DNA from: Lagopus muta
Taxonomy: Eukaryota; Chordata; Aves; Galliformes; Phasianidae
Assembly (NCBI RefSeq): GCF_023343835.1
Contig: NC_064434.1
Coordinates: forward strand, 22,425,505-22,489,504
Length of the DNA stretch: 64,000 nt
Reading direction: 5' to 3'
Numbering within the stretch: the stretch's first letter is position 1; every line of letters begins with the position of its first letter. A program made the translations under genes and the position numbers. The notes under the pieces are model-generated. The model saw only the letters and a list, made by a program, of their open reading frames with translations, was not told the DNA's origin and searched no databases. This document shows positions 12,226 to 24,544 of this stretch, piece by piece.

Positions 12226-12253
<28 letters not shown>
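11963..12253 (+). repeat. Unidentified segment ending in a 28-base A-run
   Basis: Directly after the CR1 tail is an open + strand segment of about 270 bp. Its first ATG is at 12013, and it contains AATAAA at 12177-12182 and an uninterrupted A28 run at 12226-12253. The layout resembles the 3' end of a retrocopy or retroposon, but I do not recognise the peptide. Retrocopies are rare in birds. It may equally be ordinary sequence next to an A microsatellite. Confidence 0.35.
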
Positions 12254-12257
<4 letters not shown>

Positions 12258-15200
12258 CAAAACCCATCAGCATGGAATGGATTCACAGATAGTTCTGAGC
12301 TGATTGGCTTTAAGATCTTCCCAAAGCGCTGTACTTCACTGATGTTCTGCCACAGCTCAGCCCTGCTGCACACTGCAGCACTGAACTCTATCAGGCTTGC
12401 CTTAGAAGCAAGCTGCTTTTTTGTTTTCAGTCAGGCTTTTCTGTGAGGGAAAGGTTTTCTCAACCTCAGCCTTTTTTTTTTACCCTGCATGAGCGTCTTT
12501 GCCACTCACTTGTGAGAATGGCTTAGCTGCTATCTGTGCTTCTCAGGGCTCCCACACCCGGCCTATGCAACGTCTCCAACCCAATCACATTGCCACGATT
12601 AAAGAATCATCTTAGTTAGCTTATTTTGATGAGGAATCTGTTCAAACCAAAAATAAACAGAAAAAGCCAAAATAAGTATTATTCCTTCCTGAGATTTACG
12701 TTGGCTGAGTTTTTCTCCTTTCTCTGTTTTTGTAATCAGTTTTAGATTGCAACTGCATTTAGGATGCATACATCGAGTGAGTAAAAACGGTACATTCACA
12801 GCGATCCTGGCTTATGAACCATCTGGTGTTGGTCATTAAAATACACCTTGCTGAGCTACTTTTATGCTTCTGGAAGATTTCCTGATCCATCCATGGGCAG
12901 CTTTTTTGGGGTTGTTACTTCTTCAGTAATAATAGCCAGCAAAAATTATTCCATCACTTGAATTTCAGTTTGCAGTTCCACCAGAAGAAGCTTCTGTTCT
13001 ATTAATTGATCTGTATAAAAGATAGCTTAGGCACAAATGCATTATGTAGGAAAGTGTTAACAGTACATTTAGTCCTAGCATATGCATTCCTCTTTTTTTC
13101 CCTTTTTTTTAAACTTTTTTTAATGTTTTTTTTACTGATTTTTAATCATTTATTGTTATTACTATTACTACTATTATTGGTGTAGTGTCTAATCAACTTA
13201 GAAGCTTTAGAGTTCCTGAAACTGTATTTCTGTCATTTGTAGAGCATAAGATAAATGTATCCAAGAACCAATATCTAGAAAACTGATTAAACCATTTTTT
13301 TCCTCAAGAGCAACTCACAGCCCCAAGGAAAAAAAATATATATATGTATTCACTCTGACTGGAAATTGGAAAGCATGAAAACTGTGTCTGTGCCAGCGGT
13401 CTGACTTCTTTAATGACAGATCTAATAAGAGAAAGCCAAATGACTGCAGTTCTAGTGCATTAGATTGTTATTCCCAATCTCCTTTTATTGCTGTTTTTCA
13501 GAATCAGCTCTTTGCATGACACGACCAAATGGAGGACTGTGGAAGAGCATCGCCCCCACTGCAGCATGGAGCAGCAGCTCAGGGCACGATGGTTTCAAAC
13601 TGTCAGTGCTAATAGATAACAGCTGCTGCTGGGCTTCTCAGCACTGGTGCCTGCTTTTGCTCTGAGTTAGCAAAGCAATGTTTCTCCTCTGCTGACACAG
13701 GTATGGAACAAACCTCCAGGCACCACAGAGCAGCTCAGGCTCCTGTGCAGAGCTGAGGTATTGATGGGCAGCTGCCAGATATAAGGTAAGGTAGGACTGC
13801 AGGTTTCTTTGAGCTGAACAAATCAACGTCTCTCAGAGGGACCCTCAGTGGCTGGGAGCCCTCCTAGCTTACGAGACCTGAACCTTCACACGACTTCTTC
13901 CATCCCAGCCCATCTTGTTTGCCTTGTAGCTTCTGTTCCTAAAGCACCTAATCTACCACCAGAGACAGAGCTGTCCCTTGGAGGTCATTTCCCAAGGAGA
14001 TTTATCAATGACCAGAGTGCTTTCCATGCTGTTTTCCAATCTATAGGAATTCTGCAGTTACAGGTGTTGCTGCAGATGTTGGTGCAGATGTTGGTACTGC
14101 TGGTCCAGACAAGGTTGGAGTTTGTTTCTTTTTCATGGCACATTTAATGGAGTTACACAGCTATGGCTTATCAGAGAGAAAAAAACCTAGGTCTTTGGGG
14201 AGGAGTGTGCAGAGGGAGCTGGTTTCAAAATACTGTCGCTGTGACATGATCTTTTAATATCAGCCCCAGCAACTGGAGCTGAAACTTGGAAACTTGTCAG
14301 TAAGGAGATACTTTCTGCCATACATGGGTGTCTTTTACGACTGTGCTTTCTCAAAACCGTGGATAATTAAAGATATATGCTTTCAAAGTTGCAGCAGATA
14401 GCTTTTCACTGAGAGTTGTTACAAAGATGACCTCACATGTAAGTAACAATGCAGGATATTTAAACACAAAAATCAAAATAATGCAGAATAGAGCACAGAG
14501 TGAACGAAGAAGAAATAGCCTTATCAAAATGGAACAACAGAGCTCACCTCTAGGCAGAGCTTTTGCATTATAGAGTGACTGGGCTTCATCTTTTCCACTT
14601 CCACGTTGTTCCAAAAGAACTATTTCATACATAGTGCCTACAGATTCCATAGCGTTGTGTCAGTCAAGTTCATAAAGTACATTCTGTTTGACTTGATGCT
14701 CTTATCCAAAGCATAAAAGTTTTCCTCAGCCAGGCTCCTGCATTTTAATGGAAACAAGGTTTTATCCTTTCTTCTCTGTCAGAACTCTGGCCAGGCCCAG
14801 AATTAGTTTTCATCTTACCCGCTGTTATCTTTCCCTCAAACAGCACCTGCAGTATCAGCTCTCAGCTACCAAACTCCTGTTCCACATATAATTTGTGCTG
14901 TTCTCTGTTCTGTGCTGTCTTCCCTATTTCAGACTCTGCTTGTTTCATTCTAGTTCATCAAAAAACCTTGCTGTCTTTTCCAAATTCCACCCCGTTAGTC
15001 CCACACTTCCTCCCAGCTCTGACATCTATTTTTTGATTCCCATTTTTGATTCACTAGAATTTACCATTCTTGAGCACTGAATCTTCTGTGTATTAATAAC
15101 TACTTTCATACTTCTGTTTCCTTTTTCTTGTTACCATAGGAATACATTCTGCAGTCCTTCATCCTCTCCGTGTCTTGCTTCAAAGTGCACTGTCTCTTTA

Positions 15201-18200
15201 CTTCAGGTAGTACACTGCAAACACAAGATTATGGCTGGCCAGGTAAAAAGCTGTACCCTGAGCTTCTAACAGGCTAAGAACTCTATGTGAAGCATTCAGA
15301 TGTTATTATTCTATTCCATCCCTCTGGTTCATCTGCCTCCTTTACACATTCCCAGATGAAGCTCTCAACCTAACTGGTTTGTCTGGGAGTGGACAAGTGG
15401 CTGGGACCATCAGACTTTACTTTGCCATGAAGATGGAAGAAGAATCATGATAGAGGAGATTCTTACTGTCTCGAGGTAGGACACAGGACACACAGTTTGC
15501 AAAGCCCTTTGCCTACTTTCAACAAACAGCAAATACTGAAACATTATTTCAGAAATGCTGTGTAGACATCGACCATATAACAATATATAATATGCTTAAA
15601 CCTTATTATTAATTTTCAGGCTTTTTTAGACTTAGGTAAGGCTGTTTTTTCCGTCACTAATTATTAGTTGTTGACTTGGTTACAGGGGTGGGGAGAGGTA
15701 AAGGAAAGAGCACTGTCTAGATTTTCTGCTCATGCCAGCTCACCCACTCCAGAACCAGAGCTCAGTACGGGAGTTCAATAGTCCTTGGGATTCAGAGAGG
15801 AGCCAAAGGTCGAGGTGAACTGTATCTACGCAGCATGGAAGATGGCATGACTAAATGTTCTGTGCAGTAGGTGTAATTCCATCAACACGGCTAACCAAAG
15901 CAACATCCAGAATTCTGCACTGTATTGTTTATATGTTGAGGGAACTCAGGGTTTTCAGTTAAAGGTTTCAGTTTAAGAAATCTATAAATATGGACCTACT
16001 CTGATTATAGCCAAACAGGCCAATTCAAGTGAAAATCAAGACACTTGGAAACTGTGTTAAAAGCTTGCAGATACTTGACCTCTGTGAAGAGCCTGACTGA
16101 CCATTCTGCCACTAATAACATGCACTTAAAGAAATCTGGTGCTCCTCCTCCCTCCACTAATGACTGAATATTTCTGAATAACTTGAAATTCACACCCACT
16201 TGAAATGCTGACTTGGGAATACACTTTTTTGGATGCATACTTCATCGTATTTCAGGCCGTACACAAAGATAAGCGTTTTAGAAGTTTGAAAGCAGAGCAT
16301 TTCCTCCTACAGAAGGGAATTTATATTTTCCCTGACATTGCCCAGGCAACACAGGCTTGAATCAAAAATTGACACTAAAAGCAGAGTTCTCTAGTCTGGG
16401 AATCAACTCTGTTATTTTATTCCCAGCTACGTTCAGTATTCTACTTGACGAAGAGAAGAATGTCCTTTATAGCAGCAGGGATGTTGAACATATTTGGATG
16501 ACCTAAATAAAAGCTACTAGAGGGCATGAAGATACAAGTCAAAGAATCTGGAGTTACAGAATGATCCAAATTCAGATTCACTTTTCCCCTACATTATTTG
16601 GCCTTTTCTCCTTCAACACCTTCTCTTCCTTCTTCCCCTCTCCCTGCTCCTATGTTTGTAATTTGTTTTTTTTTAATATTCTGATACAAGCAGTGGCATT
16701 TTGTCTACTATATATAAGAAAAAACATCATATGAGAGACTGAAACCTACAGTCTCTAAACAGTGCTCCCCTAAATAATATCAGAGCCACTGAGCTATAGA
16801 ATCAGATTTCCTCTTTTTTGTCCCAGAAAACTTTTGTATATCTACAACAGCAGTGATGAGCCACAGACAAATCTGGAAGACAGAAAAATCTGATGAGAGA
16901 TATGAGCTTGAATCTGCCCAGGTTAACAAGGGCTTTGGGCCCATGTCTCCAGTTCTTTATGTCCTTATGAACGTTACTCATACCGGACATGCAATTGAGA
17001 GAATCTAAGATAAAAGTCTAGATGAGCAAGAAGTCAGCAGAAGCTGGAATATTCCTCATAAAGGTTGTCTGAATATCCAGTGAGACTTCTCCAAGAGATT
17101 ATCTTGAAGTTTTTCAGGAAATTACACCACCAATGAAGAGCGGTGTTTCTCTGAAAGCTTTCTCTCATGCTTAAGTTAGATCTTTAAAGTACCAGTAATC
17201 CAAAAGTTGTCTGCTAGAATAGTAGCATCTTCCTTTGCACTTCCAAGCAAGCATGCATGTAGTTTTATCTCTATCAAAAAGGATGCAATATGTTTTCAAA
17301 AGTCTTTGAAAGGGGCACCAAAATTAAACCGACAAAGTGATCTCTGTATGAGAAATGATTACATAGATAGGGATTCTCTTAACTGGAAAAGAGAATGCTG
17401 AGAGGAAGATGTTGTTCTTCACTCAGCATATAATTGGTCTATTATACTGGAATTTAATGAATGCTAAAAAACTCTGCACGGATTTAAAAGGAGCAGGACA
17501 CATTCAAATTGAAACAACCTGCCTCAGGAAGCTCTTGAGGTAAGAATTGTTGGAGGCTGAACAAGTCTGCTGAATGGCACAGTGGATGTCTCAGATTTGA
17601 TGGGACTGATTCCAGGGGCGTGCTGGTCTTTTTGTAAAGATAAGCCAGGTAGCAGTTACATGAGATATCACACACCTTGCAAACTAGTTGGAAGTAATGA
17701 CTCTGATGATCTACAACGTTGCAGAAATGCAACATCCTTCCTGACGATGAACCACCGCATCTAGTCAGGTCAGCAGACAAGATGTATGCTGCACGGGTGG
17801 CTACAGCACAGTCTGAGGAATCCTGTGACAGCTGTCTGTGGTGGTTTCCTCTGTAACTGTCACCCTGAGATAATGTAGGCTGAATCTTACAAATAGTGCT
17901 TTACCTAACCATCATCTCACTAATCCTGGAGGTGGAAGTCAGCATCGAAACAGTCTGGGCAATGTTACATTTGCAGTTCCATCATTTCTGCATCAAATAA
18001 GAGGTGCTTTCTCTTTTCTGGAACTCATCCTACACTGTTAAGAAACCATGTCTTCCCATAAGGGCAGCACTCTTCATGGACCAGAGACTATGAAATGTGT
18101 ATATAACCTCCAGAAAGCAGTCAGGTCTTCTTACTCCCTCTTTGCACGGATGCCATCAGCCATTCTTTGTGGCATACAGTGCCCAGCAAAGCTTTCTTAC

Positions 18201-20884
18201 TGAGGATTTTCAGAACAGTTGCAAACCATTGGAAACAGTCCACACTGCTGCTGCAGCTACAGCTGTCCTGGGGAGAGCTGAACACAGCACACTGCTCTCG
18301 CTGCATAGAGCTGCCAGCTGCAGAGCAGCAGTGGGCTGGGTAAAGTGCAACCCTGCAGTACAGCTAACAAGTATCTGGCTGTGAAATCACTACAGGGGGC
18401 TTCTTCATTTTGCTGTTGTTCACTGGAATTGTGTTCCTTACAGCTGAGTTTCTACTGCTACACACTCATTGATTCAGTGCTCAAAATCAAGAAATCAGAC
18501 TGAATGAACCAGCACTGGAAAGAATAGTATTTCCATCCACATTGTTTCTTAGTTATTTACGCATGAACCTTCCCAGTAATGGCTAGGAATCATTCAGTAC
18601 TTGTAGTTGTACTTTGTTGTTCTTTCTGATGGCTTTCTAAGCCATTATCTTAGTAGCTAATGATAGCTATTGACTGATGCTGCCCCTTATGACTGAAATA
18701 ATACTAGGATTCAAGGCAATTAATCAAAAGCAGTGTTTCAAATGTCTTTGGGAAACAAGCGAAGCCACACTTGATTTCAATTTGATGACTTCTTGGCAGA
18801 ATTAGCTTCACTTATCGAGGTAAGAAATCTCTGCCTTTTGCAGGTCAGTGCTCTGCGCTGTCATAGTAAATGTAATTTGCTCACATCAGTCGCCTTATCT
18901 TTTCCCCAACTGTTATCTTAGCTGCTGGATTCTGTAAAACCAGTGATTCACAATGATGCTCGCCACTTTACTTTGTAGTAAAAAAAGCATAAGCATTCCT
19001 AAGCCACCATCTAAATGCAGACTTCAAACTTTTAGCACAGAGAAAAAATGGTTGTATGAATGTACAGTCTCAAGTACAGGGGTCTCCCAGGAAAACTGGA
19101 TGGTACAAATTGAGTGTGGGAAAATGCCAAGAGCTTCAGGTCATGGCTGACATTTAAACTCAACACCTCTGCTTCTGCATTGCTATTACTGGTAGTCAGT
19201 GACGTAAAACACTGCTTTGCTGTGGTTTTGATGCTGAGATAACTTCTACAATGAGGTACTGAATACAGCTATATTTGCGGACTTAATAAACTGCAGAATA
19301 TCGATATGGGCGCCAAGTAATACCCACATTAGAAGTCCTCTTTTGAAGCAAGTTCTGATAGCTGCCTCTTTAGTAATGTACTCCATCCCATTATTATTGT
19401 CAGCTTCCAAAAGAAACAAGTGAAGTGATTTTTCTCTCTTCACATTTAATTTCTGCTGCACCAGAGAGGCTCAGAGTGCTTCCTCTTTGGCCATTGCCTG
19501 TGGTCCTTTTAATAAACGTTCAGGCCAACATCTGAGCTGGCTCAGCACAGGCTCTGCCAGTGGGCTGATCCTGAAAAACAGACTGGTGGTCTGGACTTAT
19601 TTTCACTACTGTTTTTAACTACACTGACGTACACTTTTTTCTATTTTATCGAGAAAAGAAATCAGCTCAGTTCCTGATGAATTTGAGGACTGGAAAAGAG
19701 GAGAACATTGCAGCAGGAGAAATAAATCTGAAAAACCCTTTTAAGAACACCCAGCACTGTCTTAGGTAATGCTTAAGAAATATGCATATGGCTGCTAATA
19801 AGGCTGTAAATGGCTGCATTACTGCCAATAAAAGAAACCATCTGGTAGGTCTGCCTATTAAATCATAGATTTGTCTGCAGCCTCTTAGTCCTGTGTTTTC
19901 TTGCTGCAGGAGGTTGCTTAATCACTAAGGTAATGATGGCAGTGTTAATAAGATGATTTATGAAGTAATCAAAATGCCAGTTGTGATACGTTAGATCCTA
20001 AACTCGAATCATGCTCAATTTGGGCTTTAACGGTGCCAAACCAACTTTGGCCAAACTCTGACATGCAGTAACAGCATGGTACATCCAATCAAGGCATTAC
20101 AGTTTTCTTCTTTCTACGGTGAAAGCCCAATTCTGATCTGGGGAGGTTATTCTGCATGTAATTACAACATAATTGCGAAGCCTGTTATATCTGAAGGAGG
20201 GCTGGATAAAAAAAGGATGCCTTCCTTCAAAAGTCATTTTTTGCCCCAGGAAACCTCTTTGTCCACCCCACTGTGGGTCCTTACAGAAATGCTGCCAAGT
20301 TAGGGTAATGAGGGTAAGATAAAACAATAACATGCAGGCAGTTTGTACCTGCATGTATCCACACATGTTTTTATTTGCAGATATTGTAGGCACAGACTAA
20401 GGCAGTATAGACACCCAAAGCAAATATGCTTGTCCCAGGGGCTGGAAAGATCAGAGACAGCACTAGCAAGGGGGAAAAAAATAAAAATTAAAATTAAGAG
20501 TTTGTCACCTACTTGTTTGGCAGAATGGTCATGCCATTAATGCAGCAGCAATTTGCTGATCCTAAAAACGTGGCAAATTGCAAACAGTACAAGGTTAAAG
20601 ACACATGCAAAGATCTCAGCATTAAGCTTTCACTGCAGGACATTTTGGCTTAGAGGAAAAATAGTGATCCAGTTTGTAAAGTAGCAATAATAATGCCATA
20701 GGGCAATTTTTTCACTATAGCTGTTGAAATGTTTAGTAAAACCCTTTAGAAGACAACTCCCTGAAAGAGAAAATTTCACAGCAAACACTACCAAGTGTGA
20801 CTGTCCCCTGCTAAGGGTGGGTGGCACTGAATTAATTCACAGCTGTGAATTAAGATTTGGGGACAGTGCAGGACACTGTGAGCA
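12254..20884. other. Intergenic, no recognised gene
   Basis: This 8.6 kb stretch has scattered T-rich tracts (for example 13090-13140), a short TA run near 13336, and a doubled GCAGATGTTGGT at about 14070-14096. All open frames are under about 100 codons and none resembles a known domain. I see no CR1 tail, tRNA or LTR pair. Confidence 0.6.
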
Positions 20885-21015
20885 TCCTACCCCTGGAGGT
20901 GTTCAAGGCCACGTTGAGCAGCCTGACCTAGTGAGTGGCAGCCCTGTCCAAGGCAGGGGATTGGAACTGGGTAGGCTTTAAGGTCTTCTCCAACCCCATT
21001 CTGTGATTCTACGAT
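20885..21015 (+). mobile_element. CR1 LINE 3' tail
   Basis: CCTGGAGGTGTTCAAGGCCA, CAGCCTGACCTAGTG, GGATTGGAACTGGGTAGGCT, then TCCAACCCCATTCTGTGATTCT form the forward CR1 3' end, with its terminal ATTCTGTG octamer. It ends about 150 bp before the CTATAAATAG boxes. Confidence 0.93.
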
Positions 21016-21167
21016 TATGTATCTCAACTTCAGTTGCTCTTGGTTTCCATAAGCCTCACCCAGTTCTGACCCAGCGTCCAAACCACCATTTGATACAACC
21101 AGTGGGTAAAAAGCATATGCGACTTCTTCAATCAGATTTCTGGCTTCACCCTTTAAACCCAAGAAGA

Positions 21168-21227
21168 GCTATAAATAGTTTGTAAATGTCTGGGATTTCC
21201 ACAGCCTAAGTGCGGCTATAAATAGTT
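21168..21227 (+). promoter_or_regulatory. Two GCTATAAATAGTT boxes (TATA/MEF2-like)
   Basis: The same 13-mer occurs at 21168-21180 and 21215-21227, 47 bp apart. The core CTATAAATAG (21169-21178 and 21216-21225) fits both the TATA-box and the MEF2 consensus YTAWWWWTAR. The boxes sit 200-250 bp before the CpG island. A promoter role is inferred only. Confidence 0.4.
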
Positions 21228-21419
21228 CTAAACATTTTCCCACTTCATGCTTTTGAAAAGAACATTCTCCACTTCCTTTCTTGGAGGGCCCCAGGGAATA
21301 GCGCTAGATCGCAGCTCAGAAAATAATGTATATGGGGAGAGCTGAGCAAAACAGAGCTGCTAACAGCAGCTCTCCGATTAATTGTGCTCAAGGAAAGGGT
21401 CAACATTCTCTTCATGTTC

Positions 21420-21870
21420 TCGTTGCAACCCGGGATGCTCAAGGAGGCCATTTGCGGTGCGTCTCAGTCCGCAGAGCCTGTGAGGGCATTGCGGGCTGTT
21501 TGTTTATGCAGGGATCCGTCGTTCTACAGCCTCACGAGCGATGGCAAGATTTATTCGTTTTACTTGAAGTACGTGTGTGTTCAGCGCTGGGTAATTTAAA
21601 CACTGAGGCAGAACGCGACCCTTCGGCTTATTTTTACGCACGACTTCGGCTGCCTCACGGAGACGCCGGTCTGATTGGAAGCCCTCAGGGCGAGGCGGGA
21701 ACGCCGCGGCGAGACCCGGCTCCGCGGGCCGCTCCCTGAGGGCTGCACCGCACGGCGCCTCCGCGCCCCTCCCGCGCCGCCTGCACTGCACTGCGGCGCC
21801 CCCTGCTGGCGGGTCCTCGCCTCCGGGAGCGAGCGCCTCCGGGGAGGCGGAAAAAGGAGAAGTTTGACTT
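21420..21870. promoter_or_regulatory. Orphan CpG island in the MCPH1-AGPAT5 interval
   Basis: This stretch is markedly GC- and CpG-rich (densest at 21640-21850) in an otherwise AT-rich interval. It is 12 kb past MCPH1 and 17 kb before AGPAT5. In vertebrates such islands usually mark promoters or CTCF/enhancer sites. Several open frames cross it on both strands, as expected for GC-rich DNA. None resembles a known protein, and no convincing first exon with a donor site is seen. Confidence 0.65.
21795..21812 (-). promoter_or_regulatory. CTCF-type binding motif
   Basis: The minus strand reads CCGCCAGCAGGGGGCGCC, an excellent match to the vertebrate CTCF core (CCASYAGRKGGC). It lies within the CpG island. 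Occupancy cannot be seen from sequence. Confidence 0.65.
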
Positions 21871-22130
21871 CACGGCTGAGGTCTTCATTTAAATAATTGC
21901 CTTTCATTTGCTGCCTGTTGCCTCCTTGATGTGAAGAGATTTGAAGTTAGTGCTACAAAGGGTGATAAGAAATTACTTGCTCAGGGACCGCGGATCACAT
22001 GATGGACAAATATTTGCAAGATGCAGCCACAGGGAATGGCTGCCACATAGAGTTCAGGAAGTTCAGACTGGTAGAACAGCTCACCCCAGAGACATGGACC
22101 ATTTCCTTTGCGTGGCCCGGAAAAAAATGT

Positions 22131-22520
22131 TCGAATCACAGAATCAATCATTTGAGTTGGGAAGGACCCTTAAAGATCATCTAGTCCAACTCCCCTGCAA
22201 TGAACACAGACACCTACAGCTCTTTTAGGTTGCTCACAGCCCTGTCCAGCCTAACCTTGAGTATCTCCAAGGATGGAGCTTCCACTACCTCTCTGGGCAA
22301 GCTGTTCTAGTGCCTCACCACCCCTATTGTAAAAAACTTCTTCCTTATATCCAGTCCAAATCTTCCCTCTTTCGGATGAAAATCATTTTCCCTTGTCCTG
22401 TCACAACAGACTCTGCTAAAAAGTCTATCCCCTTCTTTCTTATAGCCCCCCTTTAGACACTGAAAGGCCTGAACAGCCTCAGCTCTTTCAGCCCAACTTT
22501 GTATCTTTCCAAAACACAGT
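22131..22520 (-). mobile_element. CR1 LINE 3' part
   Basis: GAATCACAGAATCA, GAGTTGGGAAGGACCCTTAA, ATCATCTAGTCCAACTCCCC, CTTCTTCCTTATATCCAGTC and TTTCCCTTGTCCTGTCACAA form a reversed CR1 of about 390 bp covering the 3' UTR and the ORF2 C-terminus, with frameshifts. Confidence 0.93.
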
Positions 22521-23489
22521 GTGCCTTCATGAGAGCATTTTATGCCTGACTTACATGTGTACAAATCTAGATGAGCAGTAATGAAAGACCAGATTCAAAA
22601 CAAACATTTTTAAATTGAGCCTAGGAACTGGCAGGGATGCTGAGTTCCTAATATTAGATGGCAATGGCTTTTGTAAACAAAGAGCATGAGAAGAGAAAGT
22701 CCTAACCCCACAGGACCCGGGCAGCTCAGAGAACCTCCACAGTGTAAGGTGCAAGTGTGTGATGACAAAGACTGAGCGCACAATGAAATGGTTTTCAGGA
22801 CAGATAAAGTCAAGCTGAGATGCCTCCAGGCATCTGAACTTGTTTTCTTTTGATGCTTTAGTTTTATATGTGTATCTGTGCTGTGGCAACAGTGAAGGCT
22901 CACTTCAGAAATGTCTCTTTTTTTCATTGACTCAGTTGTAGTTGGTCCAGATAAAAAGCTGTTGAAATAATGGAAAATTCCTCTTAACAGAGAGGATCTG
23001 ACTGCTCATGGAGTCAGAGAGCTCTCGGCACAGCCACCCCTCAAAACACTGTTGAAGGTTGTGGAAGTTCCCTGTCACAGAGGTGACTGCAGTTTTTTCT
23101 TGGACCTTTGCAGCCAAAATGTGGAAATACTAACAAACCTTTTTATCACAGTTGATCCACCAAAAAGCAACAACTGGACCAGTGCACCGTGGTCCTCTTA
23201 CAACACTCCGTTCATCACAGATTATCTCTATATTAAGCTTAACTGTAAGAGAAAAATAAGCAGTGGCTCCATAGCTAACAATACAATGTGAGCCTGATCT
23301 GTTGGTCAGGGAGAATAGACAGTGGTCAGCTCATACTCTCATTCACAGTGTTCTGTTTCAGAATTTAGAGGCCTGCAAGATCACTGAAACAATTCTGCTA
23401 TTTTTGATAACAGGAACAATAACCACAATTTTTGGGATGCAGCATTCCTCCCTCCTTGGAAACACCATTGAGAATGCAACAAGGATTAC
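22521..23489. other. Intergenic, no recognised feature
   Basis: No gene or repeat recognised between the CR1 tail and the A-run. Short open frames only. Confidence 0.55.
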
Positions 23490-23525
23490 AGTTACTTGGG
23501 ATAATCCCAGATATTTGTGTGAACT

Positions 23526-23561
<36 letters not shown>
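23490..23561 (+). repeat. Short CR1-like stub followed by an A35 run
   Basis: GGATAATCCCAGATATTTGTGTG at about 23499-23521 resembles the CR1 ORF2 segment that also occurs near 24800. An uninterrupted run of 35 A follows at 23527-23561. The CR1 assignment of the stub is weak; the A-run is certain. Confidence 0.5.
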
Positions 23562-23562
<1 letters not shown>

Positions 23563-24544
23563 CATTTATGTTTCTCAGCCTATTTTTTTTCCTTATAGTC
23601 TTAGTTTTTTAGTTTTCAATTGGGACTCCTTTGTTAGTAAGTATTCATTTTAAGAGCCATAATATGAGGAGCCTGGTCCCTGAAGCAGCAATTTCATTCA
23701 TCTTCTTTTCATGCAGGGTTTTACCTTTGCCTGTCCCTATCTCTGTAGAGTATAATGCAATTCACTCTAATGTATTCAACCCAAAAATCTGCTCCTATTT
23801 GGTATGGAGCAAGGTCGCACAGAACCCCAAAGCCAAGCATGTGATTTACAAGCCAAATTAATATGCTGGGAGGGGTTGGTTCAAGGAGAACACTCAGCAC
23901 TATTTTAGGTAACCTCTAATCTGTAGCTGAATGTGGAAATAAGCTGAGCTAGGAAGGAGTTAAATGATCAAGCTGAAATGTTATTTAAATATAATGAATT
24001 AAAAGCTCCAGCCTAGCTGCAAAGAATTAAAAAAAGGGCACAAGCTTGGCAATGTTCCTAAGGCAGTAAAAGCAGTGTTCAGAGAGAAGGAAATCTTTGT
24101 CTGAATGCAAAAAAGGAAACTCAAATTGGCAAAATGGAGCAAGGAAAATGTATCTGGGTGATAGCAAGCTGAGAGAATACAAATTTCCCTCAACACAAGG
24201 AGAATCTCCACAAACATTTTAGTATGGCCACTGTCAAAGCTCTCATAGTGCAGTCAAGGTGAAACCCCAGAAATTTCATAGCCTATTTTTAAACCATCAT
24301 TGAATTTTTAATTCTTTCTGTCACATCTCACTCTCTTGTTTTCCATTCTGAAGGAGAAAGCTCATTTACTTCTTCCTCATTTCTCTGTGTTATAAGAAAT
24401 GCTGCCTTACAACTGAAATACACTTCCATGGGTGCCAATGGGGCTTTTGATGATTATTTCAGTAAAACAGGTACATGGTCACCAGCCTTCCTGGGAAATC
24501 TGCAGGAAGTGGAAAGGAACCTTAATCTCTTTCCTTTTCAAAGG
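23562..24544. other. Intergenic, no recognised feature
   Basis: AT-rich sequence between the A-run and the long CR1 copy. Nothing supported. Confidence 0.55.

Noticed and set aside
21326..21907. Open frames on both strands over the orphan CpG island
   Set aside because: Same GC-driven lack of stops, with overlapping frames on both strands and no known protein resemblance.
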